Positions 51,589-60,336 are shown, counted from the first letter of the stretch. The stretch is 64,000 nt of DNA from Opitutus sp. (GCA_013821985.1 PNJQ01000001.1:108195-172194), one strand, 5' to 3'. Made by a program: numbers and translations. Notes: generated from the sequence alone by a model not told the origin.

Positions 51589-52280
51589 GTCGGGGGAAAA
51601 TTAAGCGTGATCTGACGGCTCGTCGCGAAATCACGCGGAGGAGCGGAGCGGCGCAGGATGAAATTATCATGATCGAGGACGAGCGCGTGTTGGTAGCCGC
51701 GAGTTGCAAGCCAGTCCACCGCCGCCATGGGCGAGTAGCCGCGTTCTCCCAGCGCGTGATTCAGCTCGACGACCACCCAAGGATCGAACTGGCGCAGCGT
51801 GCTTTCTGCGCCCTGCAAAACCTCGAAATCAAATGAATCCACATCGATCTTCAGACAATCGAGGCGGCCCGGTTTTTCCGAGAGCACGAATTCATCGATC
51901 GTGGAAAAAGGATAAGCCAATTTTTCCGGTTCCTGGCCCCAAAGCCGGAAGATGCGCTCTTCGCGCGTGCCCGGATGCTGGCCCAGGGCGACGCGGTGAA
52001 TGGCCACATTCGGGCAACTGTGATGCTGGAGGTTTTTCTCCAGCATGTCTGCCGTTGAGGTGGGCTCGAAAGCATGAACCCGTCCCTCCGGTGATAACTG
52101 GGAAAAGAGAATCGAGTAGTAACCGATGTTCGCGCCGCAATCCAAGTAAACCCAGCCCGGTTGCGCATGCTCGACGAACCAAGCCTTCGTCTGCATCTCG
52201 CAATTGGGATAATACCAAGCGAACTCTTCGTAATAATGCGGCAGCTCGATGGGCGCGCGGCCGGGGACGTTGGTGAACAT
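51585..52280 (-). CDS. FkbM family methyltransferase
   Basis: This 231-aa protein has SAM motif I WVYLDCGANIGYYSILFS and the FkbM strand DCLKIDVDSFDFEVLQGAE, followed by WVVVELNHAL. It should O-methylate a sugar hydroxyl. The ORF track start (TTG 52322) overlaps the upstream gene; ATG 52280 lies 7 bp after that stop and begins the conserved domain. It is the middle of three consecutive methyltransferase genes next to wzt. Confidence 0.88.
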   Translation of the reverse strand: MFTNVPGRAPIELPHYYEEFAWYYPNCEMQTKAWFVEHAQPGWVYLDCGANIGYYSILFSQLSPEGRVHAFEPTSTADMLEKNLQHHSCPNVAIHRVALGQHPGTREERIFRLWGQEPEKLAYPFSTIDEFVLSEKPGRLDCLKIDVDSFDFEVLQGAESTLRQFDPWVVVELNHALGERGYSPMAAVDWLATRGYQHALVLDHDNFILRRSAPPRDFATSRQITLNFPPT

Positions 52281-52287
52281 AAGCTGG

Positions 52288-53007
52288 TTAAATTTGATCA
52301 GGGGAGCGCATTTTGCCCGCAAGGTGGGCGGCTCTCAGACGGCTCCACAACGTCCGGTTCACGTAGACGGCGTCGGCCCACGAAAGCAGTCCAGCGTCGG
52401 TCACCTTCGGGCAGACGAAATTGACGAATTCGTAGGCGTGAGAGGCGAAAAACCGATGGAGATCCCATGCGAGCGGTTGTCCCGCGTAGATTGCCCGAAA
52501 TTCGACTTCGGAAAAGACGCAATCGATGCGATGGGCAGAAAGCGCTGCCGCCGCGCCGCGCAGGGCGGACAGTTCACCGCCTTGAATGTCGAGCTTTAGG
52601 ATGTCGAGCCGGGACAGGTTTTGCTCAGCCAAGTATCCATCTAACGCAACCTGCTGGACCTCCACCTGCCCAACCGACCGTATATCGGCGGCATCGGCCC
52701 AACGCGCGATTTCATCGGGCGCGATTGGTATGACCGAGTGGGTCGCGTCGTAATTATTGAGGTGCAGCTGGACGGTTTCTTTTTGGGCTCCAAGCGCAGC
52801 TTGGTGGACGCGGACGCTGGGGTGGCCCTCGAACCGACTGGCGAGTATTTGGTAATTTGCTGGGGCAGGCTCGAACGCGTGAACCGTCGCGCGAGGGAAA
52901 AGTTCGAGAAACGAGGCAACGGAGTTTCCGACGTGCGCACCGGCATCGACGATCTGCAGGGGAGCCTCGCGGTCATAGAAGCGGGAGAAGATTTCCAATC
53001 CGGTCAT
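52288..53007 (-). CDS. FkbM family methyltransferase
   Basis: This 239-aa protein has QIVDAGAHVGNSVASFLE as SAM motif I near residue 18, HAFEPAPANYQIL and the FkbM strand LDILKLDIQGGELSALRGAA. The ORF track start (53076) lies inside wzt; ATG 53007 overlaps the wzt stop by 4 bp (ATGA), so translation is coupled to the exporter ATPase. In ABC-exported O antigens, a terminal methyl group is often the stop and export signal recognised by the Wzt C-terminal domain. This enzyme is the best-placed candidate for such a role (inference). Confidence 0.88.
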   Translation of the reverse strand: MTGLEIFSRFYDREAPLQIVDAGAHVGNSVASFLELFPRATVHAFEPAPANYQILASRFEGHPSVRVHQAALGAQKETVQLHLNNYDATHSVIPIAPDEIARWADAADIRSVGQVEVQQVALDGYLAEQNLSRLDILKLDIQGGELSALRGAAAALSAHRIDCVFSEVEFRAIYAGQPLAWDLHRFFASHAYEFVNFVCPKVTDAGLLSWADAVYVNRTLWSRLRAAHLAGKMRSPDQI

Positions 53008-54479
53008 TCTGGGAAAGGCTGAAGACTGACGGGTGCAGCGACGTGAACGGGGCCCGGCAAGGGCATGGCGGAGCATGGGTTCACCTTGAGGAAGATCGCG
53101 TCTTCCACGACTTCCCAGACGTCGGCGAGGCTAAAATCATAGCTGCCGCTGATGCGGGAGGTGCCACCTTGAAAGCCGAAGATTCCAGCCAAAATGCTGT
53201 ATTGCTGATGGTGCAGCGGCAGCCGGATCTTTAACGTGGCCATCCATCGTTCACCCGCGCGAGCCTTCAGACGATGGGTCGCAAAGATGTCGTGGGCGGA
53301 AAGGACGTAGTTCCCGTGCAAGTCTTTCACGCGAATGGAAACAATGCACTCGGAATCGACCTCGGAGCAAACGCGGGCGACGAAAAAGAAGACGAGTTCC
53401 TCGTCGTAGTCGACGGTCGTTGCCACCGAACCGTCCGCGCGTCGGGCGATCACGTTTTCGAGCACGACGGCTCCCGTTCCGAAGCGGCTGCGTTCGCGCG
53501 CTCTTGTGAAATCAGGGTTCGGCAGGAGCAGCGTAGCACGTGAGTCGTCGATTTTGTTTGCTGCGAGCATTGGCGCGGGGGCTCGCTCCTGCTTGCTGAG
53601 GTCCAACGTCGAAGACAGTGCGACACCTTGTTCCTGCCAGCAGAAGCGTTCGTAGGCTTTAGCTACTTCCTTCGCCTCGCCCCACATTTCGGCCTTTCCG
53701 TTTTTGAGCCAGAGGGCGCGCGTGCAGATCGAGCGCACCGTGCCGAGATCGTGCGAAACGAAGAGCAGGCTCACGCCGCCGTCGATCAACTGCCGCAGTC
53801 GGCGAAAACATTTCGACTGAAACGGTGCGTCGCCCACGCTGAGAGCTTCGTCGACGATCAGGACCTCCGGGTCCACGCAGGTGTTCACGGCGAAAGCGAG
53901 ACGCATCATCATCCCGCTCGAATAGGTTTTCACCGGCTGTTCGATGAAGTCCCCGATGTCGGCGAAGGCAGCGACCGAGTCGAAGCGCGCCGCCATCTCG
54001 GCCTTCGAGAGGCCGAGCACCGCGCCGCTCAGAAAGACGTTTTCGCGACCGGTAAACTCCGGGTTGAAACCCGCGCCAAGTTCAAGCAACGCCGCGACGC
54101 GGCCGCGCACCTCGATCGTTCCAGCGCTCGGTTGAAGGGTGCCGGCGATCAGCTGGAGCAAGGTGCTTTTCCCGGCACCATTTCGTCCCACGACTCCCAC
54201 GGCTTCGCCGCGCCGAAGTTCGAACGAGACATCCTGCAGGGCGAAGAAATCGCGGTAAGATTCCCGGGCTTTTTTCTCCATGGCCAGCCCGAGTGACCCT
54301 GGAGTCCAGCGGGCGGCTTCGGCGAACAGCGGGCCGAGCAGTCGTTGCGCCGGATTGTTCCAGATCCGATAGGCCTTGGAAAGATTCCGCGCAGAAATGA
54401 GCACCTCAGCCTCCCCTTCGGTGCGGCCGCGGCTTTGTCCGTTCGATCCGGGGGAGGAACTGCGAAGATCAGAGCACAT
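53004..54479 (-). CDS. wzt: Polysaccharide ABC exporter ATP-binding protein with C-terminal glycan-recognition domain
   Basis: This is a 491-aa protein. The ATPase domain has Walker A GRNGAGKST (residues ~98-106), signature YSSGMMMRLAFA, Walker B VLIVDEALSVGD and a switch His in FVSHDL, all typical of the KpsT/Wzt group. From about residue 345 a beta-rich C-terminal domain matches the position of the Wzt carbohydrate-binding domain that recognises the finished chain end. Wzt energises export of undecaprenyl-linked polysaccharide through Wzm. The start is ATG 54479, overlapping the wzm gene by 11 bp; GTG 54404 is an alternative. It implies ABC-dependent rather than Wzy-dependent assembly. Confidence 0.93.
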   Translation of the reverse strand: MCSDLRSSSPGSNGQSRGRTEGEAEVLISARNLSKAYRIWNNPAQRLLGPLFAEAARWTPGSLGLAMEKKARESYRDFFALQDVSFELRRGEAVGVVGRNGAGKSTLLQLIAGTLQPSAGTIEVRGRVAALLELGAGFNPEFTGRENVFLSGAVLGLSKAEMAARFDSVAAFADIGDFIEQPVKTYSSGMMMRLAFAVNTCVDPEVLIVDEALSVGDAPFQSKCFRRLRQLIDGGVSLLFVSHDLGTVRSICTRALWLKNGKAEMWGEAKEVAKAYERFCWQEQGVALSSTLDLSKQERAPAPMLAANKIDDSRATLLLPNPDFTRARERSRFGTGAVVLENVIARRADGSVATTVDYDEELVFFFVARVCSEVDSECIVSIRVKDLHGNYVLSAHDIFATHRLKARAGERWMATLKIRLPLHHQQYSILAGIFGFQGGTSRISGSYDFSLADVWEVVEDAIFLKVNPCSAMPLPGPVHVAAPVSLQPFPE

Positions 54480-55278
54480 CGGCGAATGCGGGCTTCAACC
54501 GGCGGAACACGGCGTATCCGAGGTAGCAGGTGGTCGTGCCAAAAACGTAAAGGTAGAGGAGGTGCTGCGCATTCAGCGGATCTTGCCAGAGCGTGGCGTC
54601 GCGTGCCGCTTCGATCGCGAGCAGGATCGGGTTCAACCGCATGATTTCCCAGGCTCCGGCAGGAATCTTTGAGATCGGATAGAAAACGGCGCTGGCGAAT
54701 AGCAGGGCCATCGAGACGAATTGCACGAGTTGTCCGATATCGCGCAGAAATACCCCGAGGGCGGAAAACAGCCAATTCAGCCCCAGGCACATCAGCACGA
54801 CAGGCAGGAGGACGAGCGGAAGCCAGATGAGCGCGGGCGAAAATCCATCCCCAAACAACAGGAGACCGAGCAGAGCCAGCGACAAACCGATTAACAAATG
54901 GATGAAGGCGGCACCGACGTTGGCGGCAGGCAAGATTTCGAGCGGGAAAACCACTTTTTTCACGAAATTCGGATTGCCGACAATGACCGTTGGCGCGGTG
55001 CCGAGCACCTCGGAGACAAAATGGAAGACCACGAGGCCGATAAAAATCGCCAGTCCGTATTCCGTCCGGGTCTCTCCCGGTCGCTCGAACGTGCCGCTAA
55101 AAATATACCCGAAGACCAGGACATACAACCCGAGCATCAAGAGCGGATTCAGCAAGGACCAGAAAATGCCCAGATAGCTGCCTTTGTGCCGGAGTTCGAT
55201 ATTCCGCAGCGTAAACTGCCACAGCAGTTCGCGGTGTTGGATAAGGTCGGCAGCAAAAGGCGCGAGACGGCGCAGCAT
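54469..55278 (-). CDS. wzm: Polysaccharide ABC exporter permease
   Basis: This 269-aa integral membrane protein has six predicted helices. The cytoplasmic N-terminal region with LRNIELRHKGSYLGIFWSLLNP is the conserved ABC2-type signature of Wzm/KpsM/TagG exporters, and VVFPLEILPAANVGAAFIH is also typical. It forms the transmembrane channel for the undecaprenyl-linked polysaccharide, with Wzt as ATPase. It is the first gene of the leftward operon; a 116-bp gap separates it from the divergent TolC-like gene and probably holds both promoters. Confidence 0.94.
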   Translation of the reverse strand: MLRRLAPFAADLIQHRELLWQFTLRNIELRHKGSYLGIFWSLLNPLLMLGLYVLVFGYIFSGTFERPGETRTEYGLAIFIGLVVFHFVSEVLGTAPTVIVGNPNFVKKVVFPLEILPAANVGAAFIHLLIGLSLALLGLLLFGDGFSPALIWLPLVLLPVVLMCLGLNWLFSALGVFLRDIGQLVQFVSMALLFASAVFYPISKIPAGAWEIMRLNPILLAIEAARDATLWQDPLNAQHLLYLYVFGTTTCYLGYAVFRRLKPAFADVL

Positions 55279-55394
55279 GGGAAAAGTCAGTCTTCAGCCG
55301 GAATGAAGGCGCGCAAGGAAAGTTTTTCCCGCCACCGGCGCTCGATTTCCTGATTGCCAATGCGTTGGGTTTGCGGCGCTTTGGCGGAATCGTT

Positions 55395-56747
55395 ATGAAT
55401 CTTCGTCCCGCTGTTTCGGTCCTCGTTCTGCTGTTTGGAACCGGTGGCTCAATCGCGTCCCCCGTTTCCGAACTTGCCCTCCCTGAGCGCGCCATCCCGG
55501 CGCTTGATCCGATCCTGAAACGCGCGGCGGAACAATCCCCGCGCATGGTCTCGCGCGCGCTCGATCTCGAAATGGCGGAGAACAATCGGATTCAAGCTCG
55601 CGCCGGGTTGCTTCCGACCGTGAATGCCTCCTACCGGCTTTCCCGGTCGCGCGACGATCGGGCTGATTTGCTCGAACCGACGGATGCGACCAAGACCTAT
55701 TACGACGTATCTGTGACCCAGCCGTTGTTTCATTGGGGCGAGCGGCGCAACAGTGCCCGCATCGGCGAAATTCAACAGCTGATTGCGGAGGGAAATTATC
55801 GCGAGGGCTACCGCCAACTGGTTCAGGAATTGCGCCAGAAATATGTGGCCTTGACGGTCCAAAAGACTCAGCGGGAGCGGGCGCGCGCTTTCCTCGGTCT
55901 GGCGCAACAGCAGCTCGCGCTCGCTGAGGAACGTTTGACGAAGAAAGTGATTTCCGAGGTTGAAATCTATCCCATCCGGTTGAACGCCGAACAGGCCCAA
56001 ATCGGCGTCGAGCGCGCCGAGTATGATTTCGAGAGTGCCAAGCACACCTTTGCCCGCCTCGCCGGAATGAACGCGTTGACCGACGCCCAAATTCCGGACG
56101 CCGTCCCGCCGGTTGCCTACACGCGGGCGCCGGTAAACGCGCTGTTGAGTGCATTCCTGGCTCAAAAAAACATTCCCTCGGTGGAAGCCGCCAATCTGCG
56201 ACACATGCTGGAAATCGAAGCTTTAAATGTGAAAAACCAGCAGACACGCCTGCGGCCGAAGGCCGGAGCGGTATTAGGCCTCAATCAGGACGAGCAAAGC
56301 TATTCGTTAAACACGGCGCAAAAATATCGTGTGACGTCGATGTATGCCGGCGTGCAGATCAATTGGACCATTTTTGACGGGTTTGCCGCTCAAGCCGGCA
56401 CGCGCTCCGCACTCGCGCGCCGGAGACAAATCGAGACCGATTACGCGCAAGTGCTGGATCGTCTTGGCCAGCAGGCCCAATCGTTGGCGAAGCAGATGGA
56501 TTTCGCGGCGCGTGCGATGTCCATCGCAGACCGGGGACTGGCGTCCGGAGAGGGCAATCTTCGCACGAAGCAGGGCGAGTTTCAGCGCGGCAGCGCGTCG
56601 GAGACCGACGTTGCCCAAGCCGGAATCCAGCTGCTCGACGCACGAATTGGCGCCTACGTGGCGCGTCTCGATTATCTTACGAAGGTGGGTGAATTTCTGG
56701 GAACCCTGAATGAGGATCCCGTGGTCGCAGCGCTATCCATCAAGTGA
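55395..56747 (+). CDS. TolC family outer membrane efflux protein
   Basis: This 450-aa protein has a signal peptide (MNLRPAVSVLVLLFGTGGSIAS) and two long helical repeats of the outer membrane efflux protein family (IQARAGLLPTVNASYRLSRS; later YAGVQINWTIFDGFAAQAGTRSA). It forms the outer membrane channel of a tripartite exporter with the next genes. ATG 55395 is preferred over 55365 because it directly starts the signal peptide, with a modest GGCGGA site upstream. The start of the HlyD gene overlaps its stop (GTGA). The substrate is unknown; its position beside wzm suggests, but does not prove, a surface-related role. Confidence 0.9.
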   Translation: MNLRPAVSVLVLLFGTGGSIASPVSELALPERAIPALDPILKRAAEQSPRMVSRALDLEMAENNRIQARAGLLPTVNASYRLSRSRDDRADLLEPTDATKTYYDVSVTQPLFHWGERRNSARIGEIQQLIAEGNYREGYRQLVQELRQKYVALTVQKTQRERARAFLGLAQQQLALAEERLTKKVISEVEIYPIRLNAEQAQIGVERAEYDFESAKHTFARLAGMNALTDAQIPDAVPPVAYTRAPVNALLSAFLAQKNIPSVEAANLRHMLEIEALNVKNQQTRLRPKAGAVLGLNQDEQSYSLNTAQKYRVTSMYAGVQINWTIFDGFAAQAGTRSALARRRQIETDYAQVLDRLGQQAQSLAKQMDFAARAMSIADRGLASGEGNLRTKQGEFQRGSASETDVAQAGIQLLDARIGAYVARLDYLTKVGEFLGTLNEDPVVAALSIK

Positions 56748-57880
56748 AAAATCAATCAGTGACCGTCCGCCCTTGGATTTCCCGTCTGCTGATCGGCGCT
56801 CTCGTTCTGTCCCTCGGCGGATGGTTGATCGCTTATCTGATGAGGCCGCAGGCCTTGGTCGCAACCGCGACGCGAGGGACCGCCGTTCGGAGCGTGCCAG
56901 GCACCGTGGAGGTGAAGGCCGAGTTCGCCAACGAGCTGAAAAGTGAGGTCGCCGGGCGCGTTGCCGACACCACCCTCGATGTCGGCAAGCGCGTTTATCT
57001 CGGCGATGTTCTTGTCCAACTCGATACTGGCGATGTGGACATCGAGATTGAGCGCATTCGCAATGAACTGGTCGCCGCGCGTCGCAGATTCGAACTCGGC
57101 TCCACGATGCGCGCTGACGTGTTGAATACTCGCGACACGGTGGCTAACCTCGAGCGGCAGGCAGCGGCAGGTGCCTATCCCCAAGCGGAACTCGAGAAAC
57201 AGCGCCGTTCGCTCCAGCAGCTTGAGCAAAGGATGGAACTCGATGAGGTGAACCTAAAGCTCGCACTAGAGAATCTCGAGAATCAGCTCCGCTCCAAGGA
57301 GCGTGAGAAGCAAAAAATGACCATCACTGCGCCATCCGACGGCGTGGTAACAGCAGTCTTCGCCCGGGTGGGCGATTTGATCGGCAGCAACTCGCCGATC
57401 GCCATGATCATCGCGACCACACGCACTGTCGAAGCGAAGCTGAGCGAGGAGAACTTCGCTGCCGTCAAACTCGGCCAGAAGGCTTCCGTGCGCTTCCTGA
57501 CCTACGGCGCAGACCAATATAACGCCACCGTCACGAAGATTCTGCCGTCGGCGGACTCGGCCACTCAACGCTACACCGTGTTTCTCGATGTTGTATTGCC
57601 GGAGGGCCGGACCCTGGTGCCCGGTCTGACGGGCGAGGTCAGCATCGTCATTTCCGAACGTGCCAATGCGGTCATCATCCCTCGTCGCGCGTTGATCGGC
57701 GACTACGTCTATGTTCTGGAGGGCAGCAGCCTTGCGCGCCGCCGGGTCGAAAAAGGCTACGAAAGCCTCAACCAAGTCGAGATCGTGAAGGGCCTTGCCG
57801 TCGATGAGCAGGTCGTGGTGGAGCAACACGATCGCTTCCGTGACGGCGATCGCGTCCGCACGCAAAGCGCGCAGAACTGA
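56744..57880 (+). CDS. HlyD/MacA-like periplasmic adaptor protein
   Basis: This 378-aa membrane fusion protein has one N-terminal helix (ISRLLIGALVLSLGGWLIAYL), a lipoyl-like half (VAGRVADTTLDVGKRVYLGDVLVQLD), a coiled-coil hairpin at ~100-195, and the second barrel half with GDLIGSNSPIAMI. It bridges the inner-membrane transporter and TolC. It starts with GTG 56744 overlapping the previous stop by 4 bp. It is clearly part of one operon with the permease and ATPase genes downstream. Confidence 0.93.
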   Translation: MKNQSVTVRPWISRLLIGALVLSLGGWLIAYLMRPQALVATATRGTAVRSVPGTVEVKAEFANELKSEVAGRVADTTLDVGKRVYLGDVLVQLDTGDVDIEIERIRNELVAARRRFELGSTMRADVLNTRDTVANLERQAAAGAYPQAELEKQRRSLQQLEQRMELDEVNLKLALENLENQLRSKEREKQKMTITAPSDGVVTAVFARVGDLIGSNSPIAMIIATTRTVEAKLSEENFAAVKLGQKASVRFLTYGADQYNATVTKILPSADSATQRYTVFLDVVLPEGRTLVPGLTGEVSIVISERANAVIIPRRALIGDYVYVLEGSSLARRRVEKGYESLNQVEIVKGLAVDEQVVVEQHDRFRDGDRVRTQSAQN

Positions 57881-57903
57881 GCGCCGCCCGGTTTCCGCCC
57901 GCC

Positions 57904-59157
57904 GTGCCGACTAATCTTCGCATCGCCATCCGTTTTCTCACCGCGAGGAAACGTTCCATGTTGATGAGCCTTGCCGGCATCGTTTTCGGCATCGGCTTTT
58001 TCATTGTGACGCAGGCCCAAACGAGCGGTTTCGAGGACTTCTTTATCAAGACGATTCTTGGCACCAACGGCGCGATCCGTATCGAGGATAAATTTCAAGA
58101 CACGATTTTTGCCATGGCTGCGGCGGGCCACGACCAGAACGCCAGTGGTTTCCAGGTCTCCGCTCGAGACGGCCGAAAATACATCGAAGGCGTGGAGGAC
58201 CCTGAATTGCTGATGGAGGCTCTGAAACAATTCCGCAATGTCTCCGGCGCGTCGATGGTGGTGCGTGGTTCAATCGTTGCGGACAGCTCATTTAAGAACG
58301 ACACGGCCCAGGCTTTCGGTATTCGGCTCGAACACCACCTTGGTGTCTCGGACCTGACGCGGCAGATTATCCGCGGCAGCCTCGAGGATTTTCGCGGCAG
58401 CCCGTCCGGGATCATCGTGGGCAGCGTTCTCGCCCAACGCCTGCAGGTCTCGGTCGGTGACACGCTCATCCTTCGCGCTGGCGACCAGCAGCGGCGTTAC
58501 CGTGTCTCGGCCGTTTACGAAACGGGCGTGAGCGACATCGACAAGACCCGCATCTATCTGCACCTCGGCGAAGCGCGCTCGCTCCTCAAACGTCCGACTG
58601 GCGCCACGTTCATCCAAGTGGCGCTTTTCGACAAGGACCGCGCCGCCGAGGACGCCGCCCAGATGGAGGAAGTTTTTCGCCACGGCGCGCAGGGCTGGCA
58701 GGAACGCGAGAAGACCTGGCTCGAGGTGTTTCGCGCACTGCGCGTCTCCTCGGCGCTGACGGTTTCCACCATCATCCTCATTTCCGGACTCGGCATGTTC
58801 AACACCCTCGCGATGATCGTCATGGAGAAGACCAAGGAGATCGCGATCCTCCGCTCAATGGGATACACGCGGGAGGACATTTCTCACATCTTTATTCTGC
58901 AAGGCACGATCGTCCTCGTGATCGGCACCGTGCTCGGTTGGGCCTTCGGCGCCGCCGTGACGTATGGCGTGTCGCAATTGCCGATTCGCATCCGCGGTAT
59001 TTTCACGACCGATAGTTTTGTGGTCGCGTGGTCGATCTGGCATTACGTCGCCGCCACGGTGACCGCGACCGTCGTCGTGTTTACCGCCTCACTCATCCCC
59101 GCGCGCCGGGCGGCGCGACTCGAGCCGGGAGATATCATTCGCGGCACTTCGCAGTAA
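57904..59157 (+). CDS. MacB/FtsX-like ABC permease
   Basis: This 417-aa protein has one N-terminal helix (SLAGIVFGIGFFIVTQ), a ~230-residue periplasmic domain, and three C-terminal helices of the FtsX family (STIILISGLGMFNTLAMIVMEKTKEIAILRSMG). This is the MacB/LolCE-type arrangement, but the ATPase is encoded separately by the next gene. Together with the adaptor and TolC-like protein it would extrude a periplasmic substrate. The start is GTG 57904, 23 bp after the adaptor stop. Confidence 0.92.
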   Translation: MPTNLRIAIRFLTARKRSMLMSLAGIVFGIGFFIVTQAQTSGFEDFFIKTILGTNGAIRIEDKFQDTIFAMAAAGHDQNASGFQVSARDGRKYIEGVEDPELLMEALKQFRNVSGASMVVRGSIVADSSFKNDTAQAFGIRLEHHLGVSDLTRQIIRGSLEDFRGSPSGIIVGSVLAQRLQVSVGDTLILRAGDQQRRYRVSAVYETGVSDIDKTRIYLHLGEARSLLKRPTGATFIQVALFDKDRAAEDAAQMEEVFRHGAQGWQEREKTWLEVFRALRVSSALTVSTIILISGLGMFNTLAMIVMEKTKEIAILRSMGYTREDISHIFILQGTIVLVIGTVLGWAFGAAVTYGVSQLPIRIRGIFTTDSFVVAWSIWHYVAATVTATVVVFTASLIPARRAARLEPGDIIRGTSQ

Positions 59158-59162
59158 GGCTC

Positions 59163-59852
59163 ATGACCCACGGCAATCCCATCGCTCTGCGCTGCGAAAA
59201 TCTCCACCGTTACCTCGGGCACGGGGAGGGCAGGGTGCACGTGCTCCGCGGCGTGAGCTTCGAGGCGCATCCCGGGCGCGTGACCGCGATCGTCGGTCCG
59301 TCGGGTTGCGGCAAATCCACGTTGCTTTACCTGCTCGGCCTGCTCGACAAACCCGACGATGGCGCAATCTGGATCCGCGAAAAATTGATGTCGAATAGCG
59401 GTGACCTCGAGCGCACCGCGGCGCGAGGTGAACACATTGGCTTCGTTTTTCAATTTCACTTCTTGATGCAGGAATTTTCCGCGCTGGAAAACGTCACAAT
59501 GCCGATGCGCAAGCTCGGCCGGCTTTCCGAAGACGCGATGACTGCCCGCGCCAAGGAACTGCTCGGCCACGTCGGACTCGGTGACAAGACCCACCGCCTC
59601 GCCACGCAGCTTTCCGGCGGCGAGCAGCAGCGCGTCGCCATCGCGCGCGCGCTGGCGAATCAGCCCGCGATCATCCTCGCCGACGAGCCAACGGGTAACC
59701 TCGACCAGAAGAATTCCGCGATCGTCTTCGACCTGCTCACGCGCTTGGCCAAGGAAAATGGCCAGGCCGTCGTGCTCGTGACGCACAATCCCGACATCGC
59801 CAACCGCTGCGACGAGATCCGTCCGATGCGCGACGGCGAGTTCGTGAAATAA
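59163..59852 (+). CDS. ABC transporter ATP-binding protein (LolD/MacB-type)
   Basis: This 229-aa ATPase has Walker A GPSGCGKST, Q-loop FVFQFHFLMQEFSALENV, signature LSGGEQQRVAIARAL, Walker B IILADEPTGNLD and H-loop VTHN. The length and sequence match LolD/MacB ATPases, which power FtsX-type permeases. The ORF track start (59028) lies inside the permease gene; ATG 59163 lies 5 bp after the permease stop with AAGG upstream. It completes the four-gene exporter operon. Confidence 0.95.
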   Translation: MTHGNPIALRCENLHRYLGHGEGRVHVLRGVSFEAHPGRVTAIVGPSGCGKSTLLYLLGLLDKPDDGAIWIREKLMSNSGDLERTAARGEHIGFVFQFHFLMQEFSALENVTMPMRKLGRLSEDAMTARAKELLGHVGLGDKTHRLATQLSGGEQQRVAIARALANQPAIILADEPTGNLDQKNSAIVFDLLTRLAKENGQAVVLVTHNPDIANRCDEIRPMRDGEFVK

Positions 59853-60156
59853 CCGGAACCGGGCCGTCCGGCTGGCTCGTGGCGGGGAACGTGTCCACGC
59901 GTTTCTTGCAAATCTCCGCAAGATCCGCGCAGCGCGCTGCGCATCGGTTGCGGAGGAGCTCCCGGTGCAGGGCACGAGGAAATCGGACGATTCTCCTCTG
60001 AAAATGCAGCCGCCAACGGGCTTTTCGCGGATAAGTCGGAATGTTCGCCTCCCCCGACGGCGTTAATAGTCGCAGGGCTCCAAACCCTTCTGGAATTTTT
60101 GTTTTACATCGTAAGTCCCGCGACCTTTTCTGGCCGCTCCCCGAACCACACCCACC
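59853..60156. other. 304-bp intergenic region between exporter and complex III operons
   Basis: No gene is recognised. It contains two tandem hairpins at 59904-59942, a weak AGGG/CCCT hairpin at 60074-60088 followed by the T-rich GGAATTTTTGTTTT, and a lower-GC stretch before the small Tat-signal ORF. The region probably holds the end of the exporter transcript and the promoter of the alternative complex III operon, but no sigma-70 elements were convincing. Confidence 0.35.
59904..59942. terminator. Tandem hairpins downstream of the exporter operon
   Basis: TCTTGC and GCAAGA (59904-59923) form a 6-bp stem with an 8-nt loop, directly followed by the perfect 16-bp palindrome GCGCAGCGCGCTGCGC (59927-59942). 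They lie about 50 bp after the ATPase gene. No U-tract follows the second hairpin, so this may be a Rho-type end, an mRNA-protecting structure, or a protein-binding site. Confidence 0.35.
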
Positions 60157-60336
60157 GTGAGCCAACACTGTTCGCGTAAGTCATTTTTTGCCAAATTGGG
60201 CGGCCTGATCGCCGCGGCGGGGCTATTGCCCAAGGCGCTTGCGAGTGCCGCACCGAAGGCCGCCGCACCGGCGACGCCGAAGTTCGCCGTTCGCCCCGAG
60301 CAACGCGCGGTCGCCCGCCAAGAGGAGTCTCTCTAA
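60157..60336 (+). CDS. Small Tat-signal protein upstream of actA (not in ORF track)
   Basis: A 59-codon ORF starts at GTG 60157: MSQHCSRKSFFAKLGGLIAAAG, then a Lys/Pro/Ala-rich tail ending ARQEESL. The SRKSFFAKL segment plus hydrophobic stretch resembles a twin-arginine signal in which one Arg is Lys. It is too short for the ORF track. It lies 31 bp upstream of actA on the same strand. I do not recognise a function; it may be a small exported accessory protein of the complex. No Shine-Dalgarno is obvious, so the start is uncertain. Confidence 0.6.
   Translation: MSQHCSRKSFFAKLGGLIAAAGLLPKALASAAPKAAAPATPKFAVRPEQRAVARQEESL

Noticed and set aside
60074-60088. AGGG/CCCT hairpin followed by a T-rich run as an intrinsic terminator
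   Set aside because: The stem is only 4 bp and the T-run starts several bases later with interruptions, so it was mentioned under the intergenic region but not called.
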